This document shows positions 47,448 through 60,002 of a DNA stretch of 64,000 nucleotides, piece by piece. The translations under genes and the position numbers were made by a program. Location of the stretch: NCBI GenBank assembly GCA_944989445.1, contig CALYLW010000070.1, positions 161,307-225,306 on the forward strand. The letters run 5' to 3'. How positions within the stretch are numbered: position 1 is the first letter of the stretch; each line of letters opens with the position of its first letter. The notes under the pieces were generated by a model, which did no database searches, had not been told where the DNA came from, and saw only the letters and a list, made by a program, of their open reading frames with translations. This DNA is from Ampullaceana balthica (Eukaryota; Mollusca; Gastropoda; Lymnaeidae).

Positions 47448-50400
47448 CTCACTTACTGTTTGAAATATTAAAATGTCAGAAACTATATTTATATATTGAT
47501 TTGATTTTTAGAGACTTTTGAAGAGAAGAATATTGTAACTGAAGCTAAAACATAAATATTTCTTTTCTCCACAGGATAATCCTGAAACAAATAATAGCAA
47601 GGATAGACATAATATCAGTGCTTTAAATTTATTTCTTTTATTAATACTTATCAATATTCCATGCATAGTGTTTTACGTAACAATGTTAAATAAGTTTTCT
47701 TGGTATAAAGAAATGCTGGAAGCTTTCAATAAAGAAAGACTAAAAGGTCCTTTCTATTTCCAATGGGCATCTAATTTTGATGATCAGTATGGATTGGTTT
47801 GGGGTCTTTTTGGAACGAATATAGGTGTAACTATATTATTCATTTTCATAGCCTCTCGTTGTAACCAGTGTCTTAAATGTAAAACTACGTTCATCATTAT
47901 TCTTTATGTGCTTTACATACCTTTGTTGCTGGTGGACGCAATTTTAATTATAAATGTCATAGTCATGTTAATCTTTACCGCTATTGTGCAAGTCCAATGG
48001 TGGACCATTGTTGTACAAATTTTTCTCATGTCTTTGCCATACGCCGAAGGTTATTACCAAGAACTATGTAGTAGCCGTAACGACTTGAAGGTATTACTAT
48101 TTAAACTATTCAAACTGGAAACTCCATATAATAAAGAGACACAAATGACAGTGACTGCCATAACTGCTACAGCATTGGATAAGTTATTCAAGAAGCTTAA
48201 AAAAAGTAAGTATTTTTTTAAAGTAGGAAATTCGAAAAGAAAATCTACGTTCTTTAATTTTTTTAACATATTATACTTAAAGAAAACAATTGGGATATTA
48301 AAAATACAATGATTTTATTAGAAACTTGTTGCGGGTGGAAGTATTTTAAAAATTATTTTAAAAAATATATTTTCCTAAAAAAGAAAAATAATATTATTTG
48401 AATAATATTTTCTCCCTAAATAAAAAAGATACACAAACAGAAAACAGTAAATAATAACATTTCAATCATATTAATAATTATTTTCCTCATAATTAATATA
48501 AACAAATAGAGTGTACGTTATCCTACTCTTTTGCAAAAGTTCTTCACTATTAAATATTAATAAACATTTTTATAATATTAATTTAAAAAATAAACACATG
48601 TTTGTGTATTTCGTGTGCCCGTATATTCTGAAATCTTATTTATGAACATACGTATAATATATTTTGGAAGATTACTTTATTGGGTACAAACATGTTCTGT
48701 ATAGAAAGAGCCTATGTAATATGTAAGATTCAAGGATGTTTAAATGTCACTGTTATGCTAGATAAAGGAGGAAAATTCAAGTAACTTTGACTGAACAGAA
48801 GATATTTAATGTGGAGATTACTTTTGATTTTTCCAATTACCAATGATAAAACATCCTTTCATAGCTAAATAATGCGTTGTGAGATATATAATGTAACAAG
48901 CGAGATGTGATTTAACTTAATATATTTATAAAGCTTTTTATTTATTTTTAAATTCAATAGCCCGCATAACTTAATACTTAACCTCATGCCCCACCATCCA
49001 AATCTTAATTTAAACAGAACACAGCATTGAAGAATCCCCTCCAACTCATCCAGAAATCAGTTTGAAAGAAACCAAGACAGGTTTAAATCTACAACTAAGT
49101 GGGACACTGCTTTTCTTAAATGAATACGATGTCCCAAGTATCTCTAGAAACTTCTTTTCCCGTTGTCTTAAGTTAGACATTCAAGGAAATCCGACCATTG
49201 AGATTAAGGTACGTAAAGTGCTTATACTGCACAATGTTTAGTTTTTTAATGTTTGTTATTTCGTAACGTTCTAAGGTAATTAATGGAACTTAATATGATC
49301 GAATGTAACTGTGACTATGTAATTCAGACAGTAGTGTAACATTCCCATCCTTCAACTAGATAAATAAAGTTAAAACAAATAATTAAATTTATATTTTTAT
49401 ATATATATATATCCTAGTGTATTACCCGTAAAAAATGACGGGAGTTTTCAAAATGGATATATTTCAGTTTTTGTAATTGTCCCTTTTGCCTGAAAGCCGC
49501 ATAGTAAAAATCAGAAAATGTAGAGACCAAGAGAGAAAAATAAAAATCTCTTTTCCATATTGAACAATTTTATGCGGACGTTTGAAAATAGTGGGGTTTT
49601 TTGGGGTTTTTTGTGGGTTTTTTTTTGCAATATATTTTTCAAGGTTATTTTTTTAGCGGTGGGCTTTCTAAAATCTAGCGTTACGAACGGACATAGTAGA
49701 GTATATATTTTGATTATCTTTACCAATATATGTGTTATGATAAAACCTCCAAGCTTAGGCTTCCCGTTATATACGTTTGCATGAATAATAATGATATAAT
49801 CATGATAATAGTAAATGCATAGTGAATTACACACAGCATAAATTGATACTGCGGCAAAGCATTTTGAAGTTCAAAGTATTAACAAATATTGCTGAGGAGT
49901 CAGCCGGACGTTAACTTGCGGGATTGATTAGTGCGCACCAATTATGAGTGCACCAATAATACAGCACAGTGCGTTAAAAATAAATTATGTGACTGTAGTG
50001 TGATCCACATCACGCATGTCTCTGATTTGAAGCCGTTTAAGCTTCATCGATGATTATGACTTGTCAGTTTAATCGCCCATTTGTCCATACATTATTACCA
50101 CAACATTATCAAAACACGTAAATGAAACAAACCCGTAAAAACAAAGTTTTTTACTATAAATCCCTTATATATGAGACATATCTAAAAGTATTGATTATGT
50201 TCAAACGCGCCAAATATTTACAGACTGAATCTGTCTTAACTCCCTTTTGCTTTTAACCCGGGTGGGGGGATGGGAGAGGGGAAAGGTCTTGTCACCGATC
50301 GCTGGACCAAGCTCAGCGTGACACGAAAAATGTAAACAAAAGCACGCTGGTACACCTGGTTAAAACACTAGATGTGTTCACCCCAGACATATATGAAGTC

Positions 50401-51983
50401 AAGTGACCCATAAAATGTAAACGATAATGACCGTTACATATAGTTTATATAGATAAACTAAAAATGCATTAATTTAATAACTGTACGTTCGATCGATCTG
50501 AATTTTTAACAGCATGCATTCTTAGGTGACACAGGTCCGTGTGCCAAATTTCAAGTCGATGTCATGACGGGAAATGGGTCATTTTTTACTTCTGTTTTCC
50601 GCTGTGCCCAAGACAGAGAGACGGAGATGGCGGTGAAGCTAATATAAGGGATTTAATAAAAACAAACCCGTAAAACAAAGTTTTTGACTATAAATCCCTT
50701 ATATATGAGACAGAACTGAACGTATTGATTATGTTCCAACGCGACAAACATTTAAAGCCTGAATCTGTCTTAACTTTCCTTTGCTTTAAAACCCCTGAGG
50801 GTGGGTGGGAGAGGGGAAAGATCTGGTCACCGTTTGCTGGACCGAACTCAGCGTGACGCGTAAAATTTAAACAACAGCACGCCGGTACTTCGATGGGTCG
50901 CGTCAACGCGTGACTGAACAATCACGTGAAAAAAAATAATAGCAAACAGTGAATTTGAATTAAATACGTTATATTAGGATAAACTAAAAATGCATTAATT
51001 TAATTACGGTAAGTTCGATCGATCTGAAATATTGTTTCGATGCATTGTTAGGTGAGACGGGTTTATGTGCCAAATTTCAGCTGGATCGGATCACGGGAAG
51101 TGGGTCCTTTTTTACTTTTGTTTTTCCGCCCGACAGACGTACGAAGAGAGAGATGACTACTGACAAGATTTCGAAGTTAATGTAAGGGATTTAAAAATAA
51201 ACTGTAATTTTAAACATGTTAATAACTATTTATTTTGCATGAAACGTAGCAAGCAAAGTTTGTCACAAGATAACAGAAAAGATTAACTTATCAACTGTTA
51301 ATCATATTTACAAATTAATATACACGTGTTAGTAATTCACATAAACGTTTTTATTATTGTCAAGTCAGCACTCCTTCCAGTTCGATATTAAAAGCTAAGA
51401 TTTTTAATTCAAAATTAGTCTAAGACGCATTAAAATATTACATGTAAATAACAATTAAAAAAAACTATTGTGGGGAGGATTCCGATTTTTTTTTAAACAT
51501 AAAAATATGCAATCTCAAAGTGTATAAAAGAAAAACAAACACTAAACTGAAGCATAAGTTGACAAATGTCATTTTCAGTAATAAATAATGGCTTTGTAGT
51601 TCAAAACGCATCGAAACATGACAACCGAACGACAACCAATTGTAAATTTCATAAACCGAAAGACGAATGTTATGTATTAATATAGAAACTTAAATTTATA
51701 ATTGCGTACGTAATATTGACATGGAAACATACACAAAAACGGACATTTAATACAAAAAATAATAATGATATTTATTACATCTAATAAAACATTTCTCTTT
51801 TTAGTTCGTTCCCTTAAAGCATTAATAAAAGCTCAAATAATGACGTCACGTCACAATATTTTATGATTAGCATCACATTTTTTTAATCTCGAAAGCAACA
51901 TTTTAATTTTTTTATAGGGAGTTACCTCACATAGCGTCAGGACTGACAGACACTACTTGCGTGACATATTGCAAATTATGTTA

Positions 51984-52068
<85 letters not shown>

Positions 52069-55000
52069 ACAGTGTGTACGAGATCATAGAGTGGTTGCGG
52101 TAAGCAAGTGTACCATGGTTTAGCATCTTTCAGTAAGCCCACACCGATTTTGGTTGGTCAAAAGCTCATAAATCTATTCATGAGGACGTGGGAAATCTCC
52201 TATTCGCTAAGGGGCAGTCACGCTCCGGAGGGGGTGTACAAAAGTGTGACAGTTTGTGACGGGGGGAGGTAAAAATGGTAAAAAATGTCGTGACGTAATT
52301 TTTGGACGGCCCCTAACACCATGTGGCCACATCGTTGCAACTGTTATTTCTGAGTGGACCACGGAACGTGCTAAAACTTCACGACTGGTAGAAGGGTGAG
52401 CTACTAATTTGTGTATATATATATCCTTGTTGCTTGTAATGAAAGCCACGTGCTCGGCTTGACGCTCAGTGGCTGCCACACGATTTTGGGTGGTCAGATG
52501 TGCATAAATCATCAATGACTTTTGAGTCAGGCGTGGGACGTGGGGGAAAACTCTTATACGCTCATGCCCTGCGGCCACACAGTTGTATTAATGATTTTTG
52601 AGTGGACCACGGAGCGTGGAGAACACACCTAAAACCTGACGTCATGTGGATGGGTAAGTTATTAATGGGCGTTGGTTAGAAGGAAGACATTGGTTATTTA
52701 TTATTGTGGCTTTTAAAGAAAGTCACGGATAGACCAGGGAAAGAATTATTGGGTGAAAAATTAAGGGTCGAAGGTTAACATTTTAAAATTAGACATATGC
52801 GAGGGAAGCGAGGATATAAGGCGAGAATTTAGAGTGTTTGCTGAGAAACAAATCGGAGAATAAAAAACGAGGGTGCTTAGAGTTTCAGAGAACATGCTTA
52901 GGATGTAGTAGAGCGTTGTACTGTGTTTCCTGTTCACTTAAATTTCAATTACTTAGACATCAGTAGCTCTGTATACCCTAAAAAAGAAAGTAATCAAATA
53001 AACATTATACGAATTATAGTCCTCACGACATGCATTCATTTATTTGTTTTTATTTATTGTGTAGTTAACAATCTTACTACATAATATATATATGTAAGAA
53101 ACCTGCAACAGATCGCAGACGTAAATCTGCTCAGTGGCATTCTTTTTGTTATGTTAAGAGCTGGTTTGTGAAACACATTCCACATGCTTATAACCTCACT
53201 TACAGCAGGTAAAATAAGTTCTTCATCAATCGTGTGGATCTTTCCGGACTTTGCAATCAATAAAAAAATATTATAAGACGCACGCAGTCCACCGTCATCT
53301 CGCATAGATGTTGTCCCCATGAGTTGTTGAACTGATGGTGTTTACAAATATTTATCTTTGACTGCTTGAAACAATATTTAAATCTTTATAATTTTTATCA
53401 CTATGGACTTTCAATAAATGTTCCTTAAGCTTGGAAGGGTTCATAGAATCATTCGACAAAGTTTTATTTCACAAAAAACACATTGGTAAAATACTATTAT
53501 ACTATTTCCTGGTGATGAAATAAAGCCCTACTTCAAATATTCAACACTGTATTGTCTAAATTTTTTCTTCGGATCAGTCTTCCTTTAAAACGGCACACAA
53601 ATATAATAAAAATTGTATATAAACTGTTTTATTTGAAACGGTTCATTAACAATTAATTATAAATAACTTTTTCAATGGAATGCTGCAGTAAAAAACCTTT
53701 AGAATTATTTGACGTAAGACTTAAGGATACAATTAATTCTAATTATTTTTTTTTCAAAATCTTGCCACCCCTTCCGTAAGTTTAAAAAAAAATTAACCTT
53801 CAGACCTTAAGGTATTACTATATTGAAAATGTGAAACATATTGTTTTCAAAAGATATAAATTTTATTCAAATATTAAATATACTTACGTTCAAAAGTACA
53901 CTATCTGGATAACAATGCAAAATATGTCAGCAGCTTCGTGGTCAAATTGATAGAGCGACCGATTGCTGAATTAGAGATTTTGGGATCGACTTTTAGTTGG
54001 GGCGTTTTTTTTTCTTTACTTTACATTTTTTACATGGGTTTGTCCCTGACAGAATCAATATCACATTTTAAGTTTAGGAATAGGTTTTAGGGTTAGAGAA
54101 AGGTTTAGTGATAGGTTTTAGGGTTAGGGGTAGGTTTACTGATAGGTTTTAGGGTTAGGGGTAGGTTTAGCGATAGGTTTTTGGGTTAGGGGTAGGCTTA
54201 GTGATAGTTATTCCTTTCTTCATTTTTTCTCCTTGAGCGTAAAATTACTTTTAAAACAGGCCAAAAATAACAACAAAAATTAATTAAAGTTAAATAAAGA
54301 TTGTGGCGGCGCTCTTCTGTGCATTCGAACTATTTCAACATAATTGTAGCTATTCAATTTTAGAAACACGATTTCTTACACAAACCAGACGACACAATAC
54401 ACGCTACCTAATTTAAATAGCTAGTGCCATCTAAAACTTTGAAGTGGAGTGCGGGTGAGAAATCGGCCAAAAATTATCATTTTCAAGTATTTCTATGATT
54501 CAATATATTAGGTTTCTAAAGCAATTTTTTAATGTTAATTACATTTTTTTAAAAATTATCATAATATATTAGAAAATATTTTTAAATTTTATTTTGCTAA
54601 CCCCATAAAAATGTGTTTGATGGAATTTTAAATTTAAAAAAGTATTTTTGCTGACTCGATTCATGTATTTGGAAGCGTCCAATCCTATCAAATGTGGTAT
54701 CAATGATCCTACATGTGGAAGAAAATCAGAAGCCCCGAGCCTAGTGCTCTTCATGGGTCTTCCTGGAAGACCCTCCCAGCTATCTGGCCCCCTCCCCCAG
54801 AAAAGGACGTGACAGCTGGGAACCCCCCCCCGAGCGGTCGCTTCTGAAGCGGCCACCTGGGCATCCAGGACAGAAAGTCGAAGATGCCTCCCACTAAGTT
54901 GGCCTCACAAGGAAGGGTTGAATTGCCTTACTACGACCCGCTACCACTTTGGCGCCACCCCGCCAAAGCATACGAGTCTCAATGGTTAGGACCGCCGCTA

Positions 55001-57773
55001 TGCGGGGGATCATCAATGACCTACCTAGGGTGCAACCCCCACTGGAAGGTTTCCTCAGAGCTGGCATCCGCTGCGTTCTTTGCGGTTCCTTTTGCTAATC
55101 CGTACTTGCGCTCCTGGCCCTAAACCGGCACCGCTCATTGGCGTTGCTAGTAAAATTGAGGGGGACGAAACGGTCGCTTCGGATTTACCCGAACCTCAAC
55201 GGGTACTTTGGTACTATCAATAAAAAGCTGGATTCTTCCTGCCTTAGATAAATATAACTTCACGACACGTCAAAATTTACCCACACCTGCAATCATCGTC
55301 ATTTCCGTTAAAAGATTGTATTTTTATGACCTACATATAGGGTGTCCACCTTTCTCAAACATCAAACTTGACCTACCATTCAATTAACCAAGCATTTTGC
55401 TAGATTACAGCTGTGGAAATCTGGTAATTATATTTCTGTTTCTAGGTCAAACAACTTTATTTTACTCAGGACCCAAACATCGCGGACCCCCTGACGCTGT
55501 TCAGCGACCCCCAAATCAATTTTAATTTTCCACGGACCCCCTGAATGGTTCCGCGGACCACTGGGGACCACTTTGGGAACCACTGATCTAATAGTTACGC
55601 TAAAGTATTGGTTTAAAAATAAAAAATAAAACAAAATAATATTAAAAAACTGGCGTTATCTAGAAAGTATTTAACATTTTTAAGCAATATGAAATTTTAA
55701 AAGGTAAATCAGTTTCAAACATAGTTTTACATATTTCCATGCTAATTGGGATTTTAATTAATGTCCATATAAATTACTTTTTAAGTATATTTTTATGTAA
55801 ATCAGAAAACTTTCATTTTTATGAAGTTTTTAAGTTAAACTTACATCTTTAAAGAAATGTTAGCATTTAAAAAGAATAATAAATGTTTAATGAGGTCACT
55901 ACATATTCGATAATTTTCGAACTTTTTTTGGAACAATTTAAAGATTATAATATTTTCGTAAGCTCTCATTATCTTTATCTATATCGTTAGTGGGGTTTCT
56001 TAACTGTTCTGAACTGAGATTTACTGTTGCTTATTTATAATTTTTAAAATAGTTTTTGTTTTAATCTCTAAAAATTCCATTTTATTTTAAAAATAGAAAT
56101 ATGCGTACAATTAAAAGTAAACAGGAATTTCTGTCATGATGAAGCTTTGCAATTTTTGGTAGATCCCTTCACAATCCGACACGGAGACAAATCTAACAGG
56201 AATTGAAAAAGAAGCAAAAATGAAGTCGCACAAGGAACTATACTTAATCTGGAATTTGATCACATTTTGTACACTGACTCGTATCCAACTAGGGCATACG
56301 TTTCTCTTAGGAAACGGAAACACATAAGTATTTACCAATACTTGTATGCCATTATGTAACAGCATCATTTAGAATTATGGTATCCAATTGCATTATGTGA
56401 CTATGTTGAAGAAAGGATCCTATCGGGAAAATTCGTATATCTATACTTTTTATATCTATTGTCTGGAAATTTAATATGTATATTATTAATTACTCTGGGA
56501 AAAAATTGAGCATTAGAAATGTTATACTAATTTATTATTTAATAGTTTAGAATCATCTTGACTTCAATCAATTAGTATCATATTACGGCTATTTAGAAAC
56601 CTAGAAGAGAAAAACAAGCTAATTTATGTTTTAAAAATGAAGTTGTATTATGTTTCCTTTTTTAATTGAACAAAGTAAAAATAATTACTATGCATATTTT
56701 CTTTTCAGGTTCTTCAGATTTTATGGTCTATTGTGATGACTTTATTTCTCATCGCGTTGGTGGTTATAAGCCTCTTAGCCTACGGAGATTTATACCATAT
56801 ATCCCCCTCAAACACCTTCCTTGTTTCATTCCTCACAACACTCATCCCATTGATTGTGAAATACTCCACAGCAGGGAGATCCCCGTCAAAAAGGATTAAT
56901 GAAGGTGACAGAAGGTGGGCACCTGAAACTATTTCTAATTTTTTAAGGAATGTTACAATGTATTAATTATTTTGAAAATTTATAGTAACAAGTATGTTAA
57001 CACGAGGAATCCTTTTCATTTCCTTAACTCTTTGAATGAATTATAATTTGTGTTGCTATAATTTCAAATCAAGGTTTCAAAGTGCACTGAAGAAAGAGAT
57101 CATAAAGCACAAGAAAAATTTAGTGGTAAATGACATTCTTAAAATGGAGACCAAAGTGGCATCTCCAGAGGACGAAAAAAAAACCACGCTCTTTAAATCG
57201 TATCAAGAAAAAGACGCTAAAAACAGTAATAAGACGGATGGTCCGCAACAAGTAAGTATTTAAAATGTTATAAAAATAGTTACATATTTACAAAAATATT
57301 TTTTAAAGAAATATTTTATAAATTCAAAATATCTTTAATTGCATTTTTTTTATATCTATAAACAATTATTTGCTTAATTTCTAAAATGATAGAGGTCTTT
57401 AGCAGTTAACAAAATTGTGTAAGCGAAAATGTGTTTTTAATGAAAACTTTTTTTTTCTATTTACTAATCGACATACTCTGTCTTACACATATGATGTTTC
57501 AAAAATTTGAGTTCGCTTCTAATTACGAAAGGCTGCGTTTTACTAGAACGCTTATCCCACCCACCACAATTTCGTGCTTTGCAATATAGTTCATGTAACG
57601 AAGTTTCTTCATTTCCGTTCCAAAGATGAAAGTGCAAGCAATGAATTTGTCATTGGTTCTCTCTGCTGGCACCTTTTTTAAATATATATTTTGATCTTAC
57701 TTTAAATATCATATATATTATAAAAGTAAAAGAAAAATTGTAATTGCAGAAATTATTAGACGAAACATTTTAG
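42063..57773 (+). CDS. Gene 2: secretory-pathway multi-pass membrane protein, paralogue of gene 1
   Basis: I do not recognise this family. Eleven exons join in one open frame of 747 codons including the stop: 42063-42331, 44006-44199, 44394-44505, 45139-45294, 46029-46100, 46952-47159, 47575-48205, 49018-49208, 56709-56914, 57074-57251 and 57750-57773. All introns are GT-AG and all phases agree. Residues 1 to about 26 form a signal peptide, and a predicted extracellular region runs to about 214. A first helix lies near 216-240, and five adjacent cysteines sit at about 331-335. Further helices lie near 354-376 and 410-430, and in a long hydrophobic stretch from 441 to about 505. A final helix pair is at about 617-637 and 646-664, followed by a charged lysine-rich tail. 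Exons 5 to 10 align with those of gene 1. An AATAAA at 57798 follows the stop closely. The 24-nt last exon and the gttaaa donor at 44200 are the least certain parts. Confidence 0.78.
43320..43669 (+). mobile_element. Helitron-like element in gene 2 intron 1
   Basis: Carries tgacgtcat, ggaaaagggaacaatgtaaa and ggcgccctacaacc blocks shared with the copies at 1632 and 9040. It ends cgctag followed by T at the edge of a (TA)n array. The 3' hairpin is not clear in this copy. Confidence 0.45.
43670..43790. repeat. (TA)n array with interruptions
   Basis: Long TA tract in intron 1 of gene 2. The open frames across it are low complexity and not genes. Confidence 0.93.
46029..46100 (+). CDS. Gene 2 exon 5, with tandem NAGNAG acceptor
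   Basis: This exon is 72 nt and phase 2/2, the same as gene 1 exon 2243-2314, and both peptides end with a VPK-type motif. The acceptor reads ttttcagcag, so splicing at either AG keeps the frame and adds or drops one residue. Confidence 0.65.
46464..46720 (+). mobile_element. tRNA-derived SINE
   Basis: The first 74 bases look like a tRNA: a D-arm region gtagtgtagtgcttctcacg close to tRNA-Val, a 7-base anticodon-like loop, and a B box ggttcaagcc. The acceptor stem does not pair well, so it is not a working tRNA gene. The end of the element is approximate. It lies in gene 2 intron 5. Confidence 0.6.
47268..47446. repeat. (TA)n array with interruptions
   Basis: Fills most of gene 2 intron 6. 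Confidence 0.93.
47575..48205 (+). CDS. Gene 2 exon 7: main membrane domain
   Basis: This is the largest exon: 210 codons plus 1 nt, entered in phase 0 after the acceptor tctccacag and left at a gtaagt donor. It encodes four to six hydrophobic segments. A Cys-rich loop (CNQCLKC) lies between the third and fourth, and a tyrosine/lysine-rich segment follows the last. Confidence 0.75.
50125..51192. repeat. Two tandem ~535-bp units
   Basis: Units starting aaacaaacccgtaaaa at 50125 and 50660 share the same order of phrases throughout (for example ctataaatcccttatatatg, then gactgaatctgtcttaact-like and gctggacc). They differ by substitutions and small indels. Confidence 0.85.
51770..51930 (-). repeat. 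Fragment of the Helitron-like family
   Basis: Shares tgacgtcacgtcaca, the aatattttat block and gttacctcacatagcgtcag with the copies near 1990 and 43190. Confidence 0.4.
51989..52066. repeat. (TA)n array with short (TG)n tail
   Basis: About 35 TA units followed by five TG units. Confidence 0.95.
52080..52640. repeat. Imperfect tandem duplication (~300 bp) with MITE insertion
   Basis: The phrases cacacgattttgggtggtc, cataaatc, gacgtgggg and gagtggaccacggagcgtg each occur twice, in the same order. A fragment of the gtccataa MITE family (about 52232-52313) interrupts the first unit. Confidence 0.65.
53054..53480 (-). pseudogene. hAT transposase fragment, ZBED5/FAM200-like
   Basis: The reverse-strand frame contains [20 protein letters not shown], the LILPAVSEV block and [10 protein letters not shown]. 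It matches the conserved IAKxxKPHTIGEELI...IPLSxxT region of this transposase class, but only this segment survives. Same class as 15258-17831. Confidence 0.7.
53932..54010 (+). repeat. Degenerate tRNA-like SINE head
   Basis: tggtcaaattgatagagcg resembles an A box, and gggatcgactt a weak B box, at tRNA spacing. Low confidence. Confidence 0.35.
54080..54210 (+). repeat. Telomere-like tandem repeat, ~36-bp period
   Basis: About three and a half units of agggttaggggtaggtttag plus gataggttt. It contains TTAGGG steps but is an interstitial satellite, not a chromosome end. Confidence 0.8.
54690..55590. repeat. GC-rich repeat block and hAT-like end
   Basis: 54690-55130 is unusually GC-rich. A 79-codon + strand frame there (54884-55123) has no recognisable domain. 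From 55540 the sequence ends ggggaccactttgggaacca-ctg, a typical hAT terminal repeat read in reverse. Class of the first part unknown. Confidence 0.4.
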
Positions 57774-57797
57774 AAGAAAAGCACCACTTCATTTTCT

Positions 57798-57803
57798 AAT
57801 AAA
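57798..57803 (+). terminator. Polyadenylation signal of gene 2
   Basis: AATAAA 25 bases after the proposed stop codon. It supports the short last exon but implies a very short 3'UTR. Confidence 0.5.
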
Positions 57804-58422
57804 TGTTGTTCAAAATGAAATATATGTTGTGAGTGAAAATATTGCCTACCTTATTCATCGAACTAACTGTTTCCTTCTTTACGAGTGTCTTAAAACTATG
57901 CGTTACTGACACGTAACAAGGACTCGCTGCTCCATTGTCTGAGAAGATAAACAAATGTTATTTAGGAGCTCTAGCGCCACTATTTTGGAATCACGCCCAT
58001 AATTCGGGAAACATTTTCACAGACTGGTCAATTTGGACAAGCAGCCTAGGAAACCCTACTGAATGTAGATATTCTACGACAGCTTAGAATAAATAAATCA
58101 AATGATGGCTTACAGCAATGAGAGCCCCATTCAAATCATATGTATGGAGTTGAAACAACGCTGGACAGTTTCTTAATTTTTGTTTGAATTATGAACCCAT
58201 TGACGAGAAAAAAAAGACTAAATTGAATAAATGCTTAGTAATAACTCACATTCAACATATTGATGATGTTTTGATTTTCCTTAAGAATAGTATAATTCGC
58301 TAATTAATTATTTTACATTAATTTCCAAGTAAACCTGAAGAATTCCGTACAATCTGGAAAACCTATTTTTTAAAAATTATTTTAATGATCGAAATAACGT
58401 TACTAGAAAGTTTAACTAAATA
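57804..58422. other. Downstream of gene 2, nothing recognised
   Basis: AT-rich DNA without coding or repeat signature that I can support. Confidence 0.4.
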
Positions 58423-59423
58423 CAGTGGTGCCTTGGTATATGTCTGCTTTTGAATAAGTCCAACTTGATATTTGTCCTTTATGGACGCGAACAATTTTGC
58501 TTGGTATACGACCTTCGTTTGGAATACCTACCGCGTGCTAGAACTTGTATAGGGTCATCCACATTACAAAGCTTTAATCTCTCCCCCCACCCCCAACCCA
58601 TAAAAGCTTTATTTCATATTTGAAAATGAGTATGTTTCAAATCACTCCAATGTCATTTAAGGATGCATGTAGTTTTGTGTAAGGCAACACTCTATTATGG
58701 TAACACGCGTGAAACCATTTAAAGCATCATTAAACTAATGGTAAGCAAACAAATATTTAAGTGAAACATTTATTTAAAGTTGCACGTTTTGATGTGACAT
58801 CACAGTTTAAACATCCCTCCCGATCGTAACAAATGGTGACCCCCTCTTCCTTAGGTGCGTGACATCATGTATGGACGCTCTTATGAGCCTAAATGACACA
58901 TCGCGCACTCTCATTCACTTAAGAATTTTAAGAAAGTTAATGAGAGGAACCAAGCAACGAAAATAAATTATTAGATTCATCAGGGAGTTGAAAAAACAGA
59001 TTGTTATATATGAAAAATTTACGTGCGTGTCCGGGACTTAATTGAATCATGCCAGTACTGACGATTTCCATGATCATGAAAAACAAAGACGTTATTAAAT
59101 GGGCAAATTGGGTGCAATCAATTACAAATCAAAGAGCAGGGACATGAAAGTATGTTGAAATTTTGCTTTTGATCTGGATAAAAGGAAATATTTTTTTCTA
59201 AGTTCTTTTTGTTTATGCATTACAGTATTAAGCAGCGTTTAAATTATATTAAACAAACAAATCAATAAATGTAAAGTATGTAAATAACAATATGATTTTA
59301 CGTGTGATCGGATTAATCATTTTTCTTCTATTTCAAATGGCAAAAATTAGTGTGAAATACGTCCTGTATATTATACGTCCAAGAGTCTGGAATTGATTAA
59401 GGACGTTTACCGAGGTACCACTG
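58423..59423. mobile_element. pogo/Tigger-like MITE with nested hairpin MITE
   Basis: Ends cagtggtgccttggtatatg and the inverse taccgaggtaccactg are typical of pogo/Tigger elements, and TA precedes the left end. Inside, 58552-58882 is a copy of the gtccata hairpin MITE. No transposase frame remains. Confidence 0.65.
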
Positions 59424-59689
59424 TGCTAGACTCAAGGAGAGCGTAACTCTGCACAAGACATGTCTATACTTTTTGTGTACCAAAACAGCGTGCATAAAAG
59501 CAAAAGTTATTGCGAGCTAGATCTTTTTCTTCATCCTGTGGATCTTGATAGGATCAGAGAGCAATGAAAACTTTAATCAGATAATAATACTTTTTCCACA
59601 CGAACACTGTCTTGACAAAAAAGTAAGAGGGTAAAATTTTAAAAAGGCTAAATAATGCAACGCGTGTCAGCCAGGAGGAATCTTCGTAG

Positions 59690-60002
59690 TTGTTGTTCGA
59701 GTTTTGGGCATGGGTGTCGAGTTCTAGGGTATTGTTGACTCACAAGGTTTGAACTCAATGAACCAGAACACCATTAGATGTTTTTATCATTTATTTACAA
59801 CAGGAATCCTCCAATACATAATCCAACACTGTCGTTCACACACACCAAACTGTCGCTCTAGCCTATCTTCTCCTTACGTCATCCTACCCCACACTACGTC
59901 ATACTAAAACATGTGTTAACAATAGTGCGCACCGGCGCAACATTCTAACATTAACATTACCAAGGCGGGAAAACCCCATTATACTATAACAATTCCCTGA
60001 CA
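59690..60002 (-). repeat. 3' LTR of the second retrotransposon (outer edge uncertain)
   Basis: On the - strand a polypurine tract (gaagagggggg, 60007-60016) is followed by TGTCAGGGAATTG, the LTR start. The 5' LTR lies outside the window, so the other edge is an estimate. Confidence 0.55.

Larger units (their letters stand above)
49209..56708 (+). other. Gene 2 intron 8, 7.5 kb, made mainly of repeats
   Basis: Holds tandem duplications, a (TA)n array, MITE fragments, a hAT relic, a telomere-like repeat and a GC-rich block. No extra exon is needed, because exons 8 and 9 join in phase 0. Confidence 0.6.

Noticed and set aside
54884..55123. 79-codon frame in a GC-rich block
   Set aside because: No domain, and it lies in apparent repeat DNA; the open frame fits the local composition.
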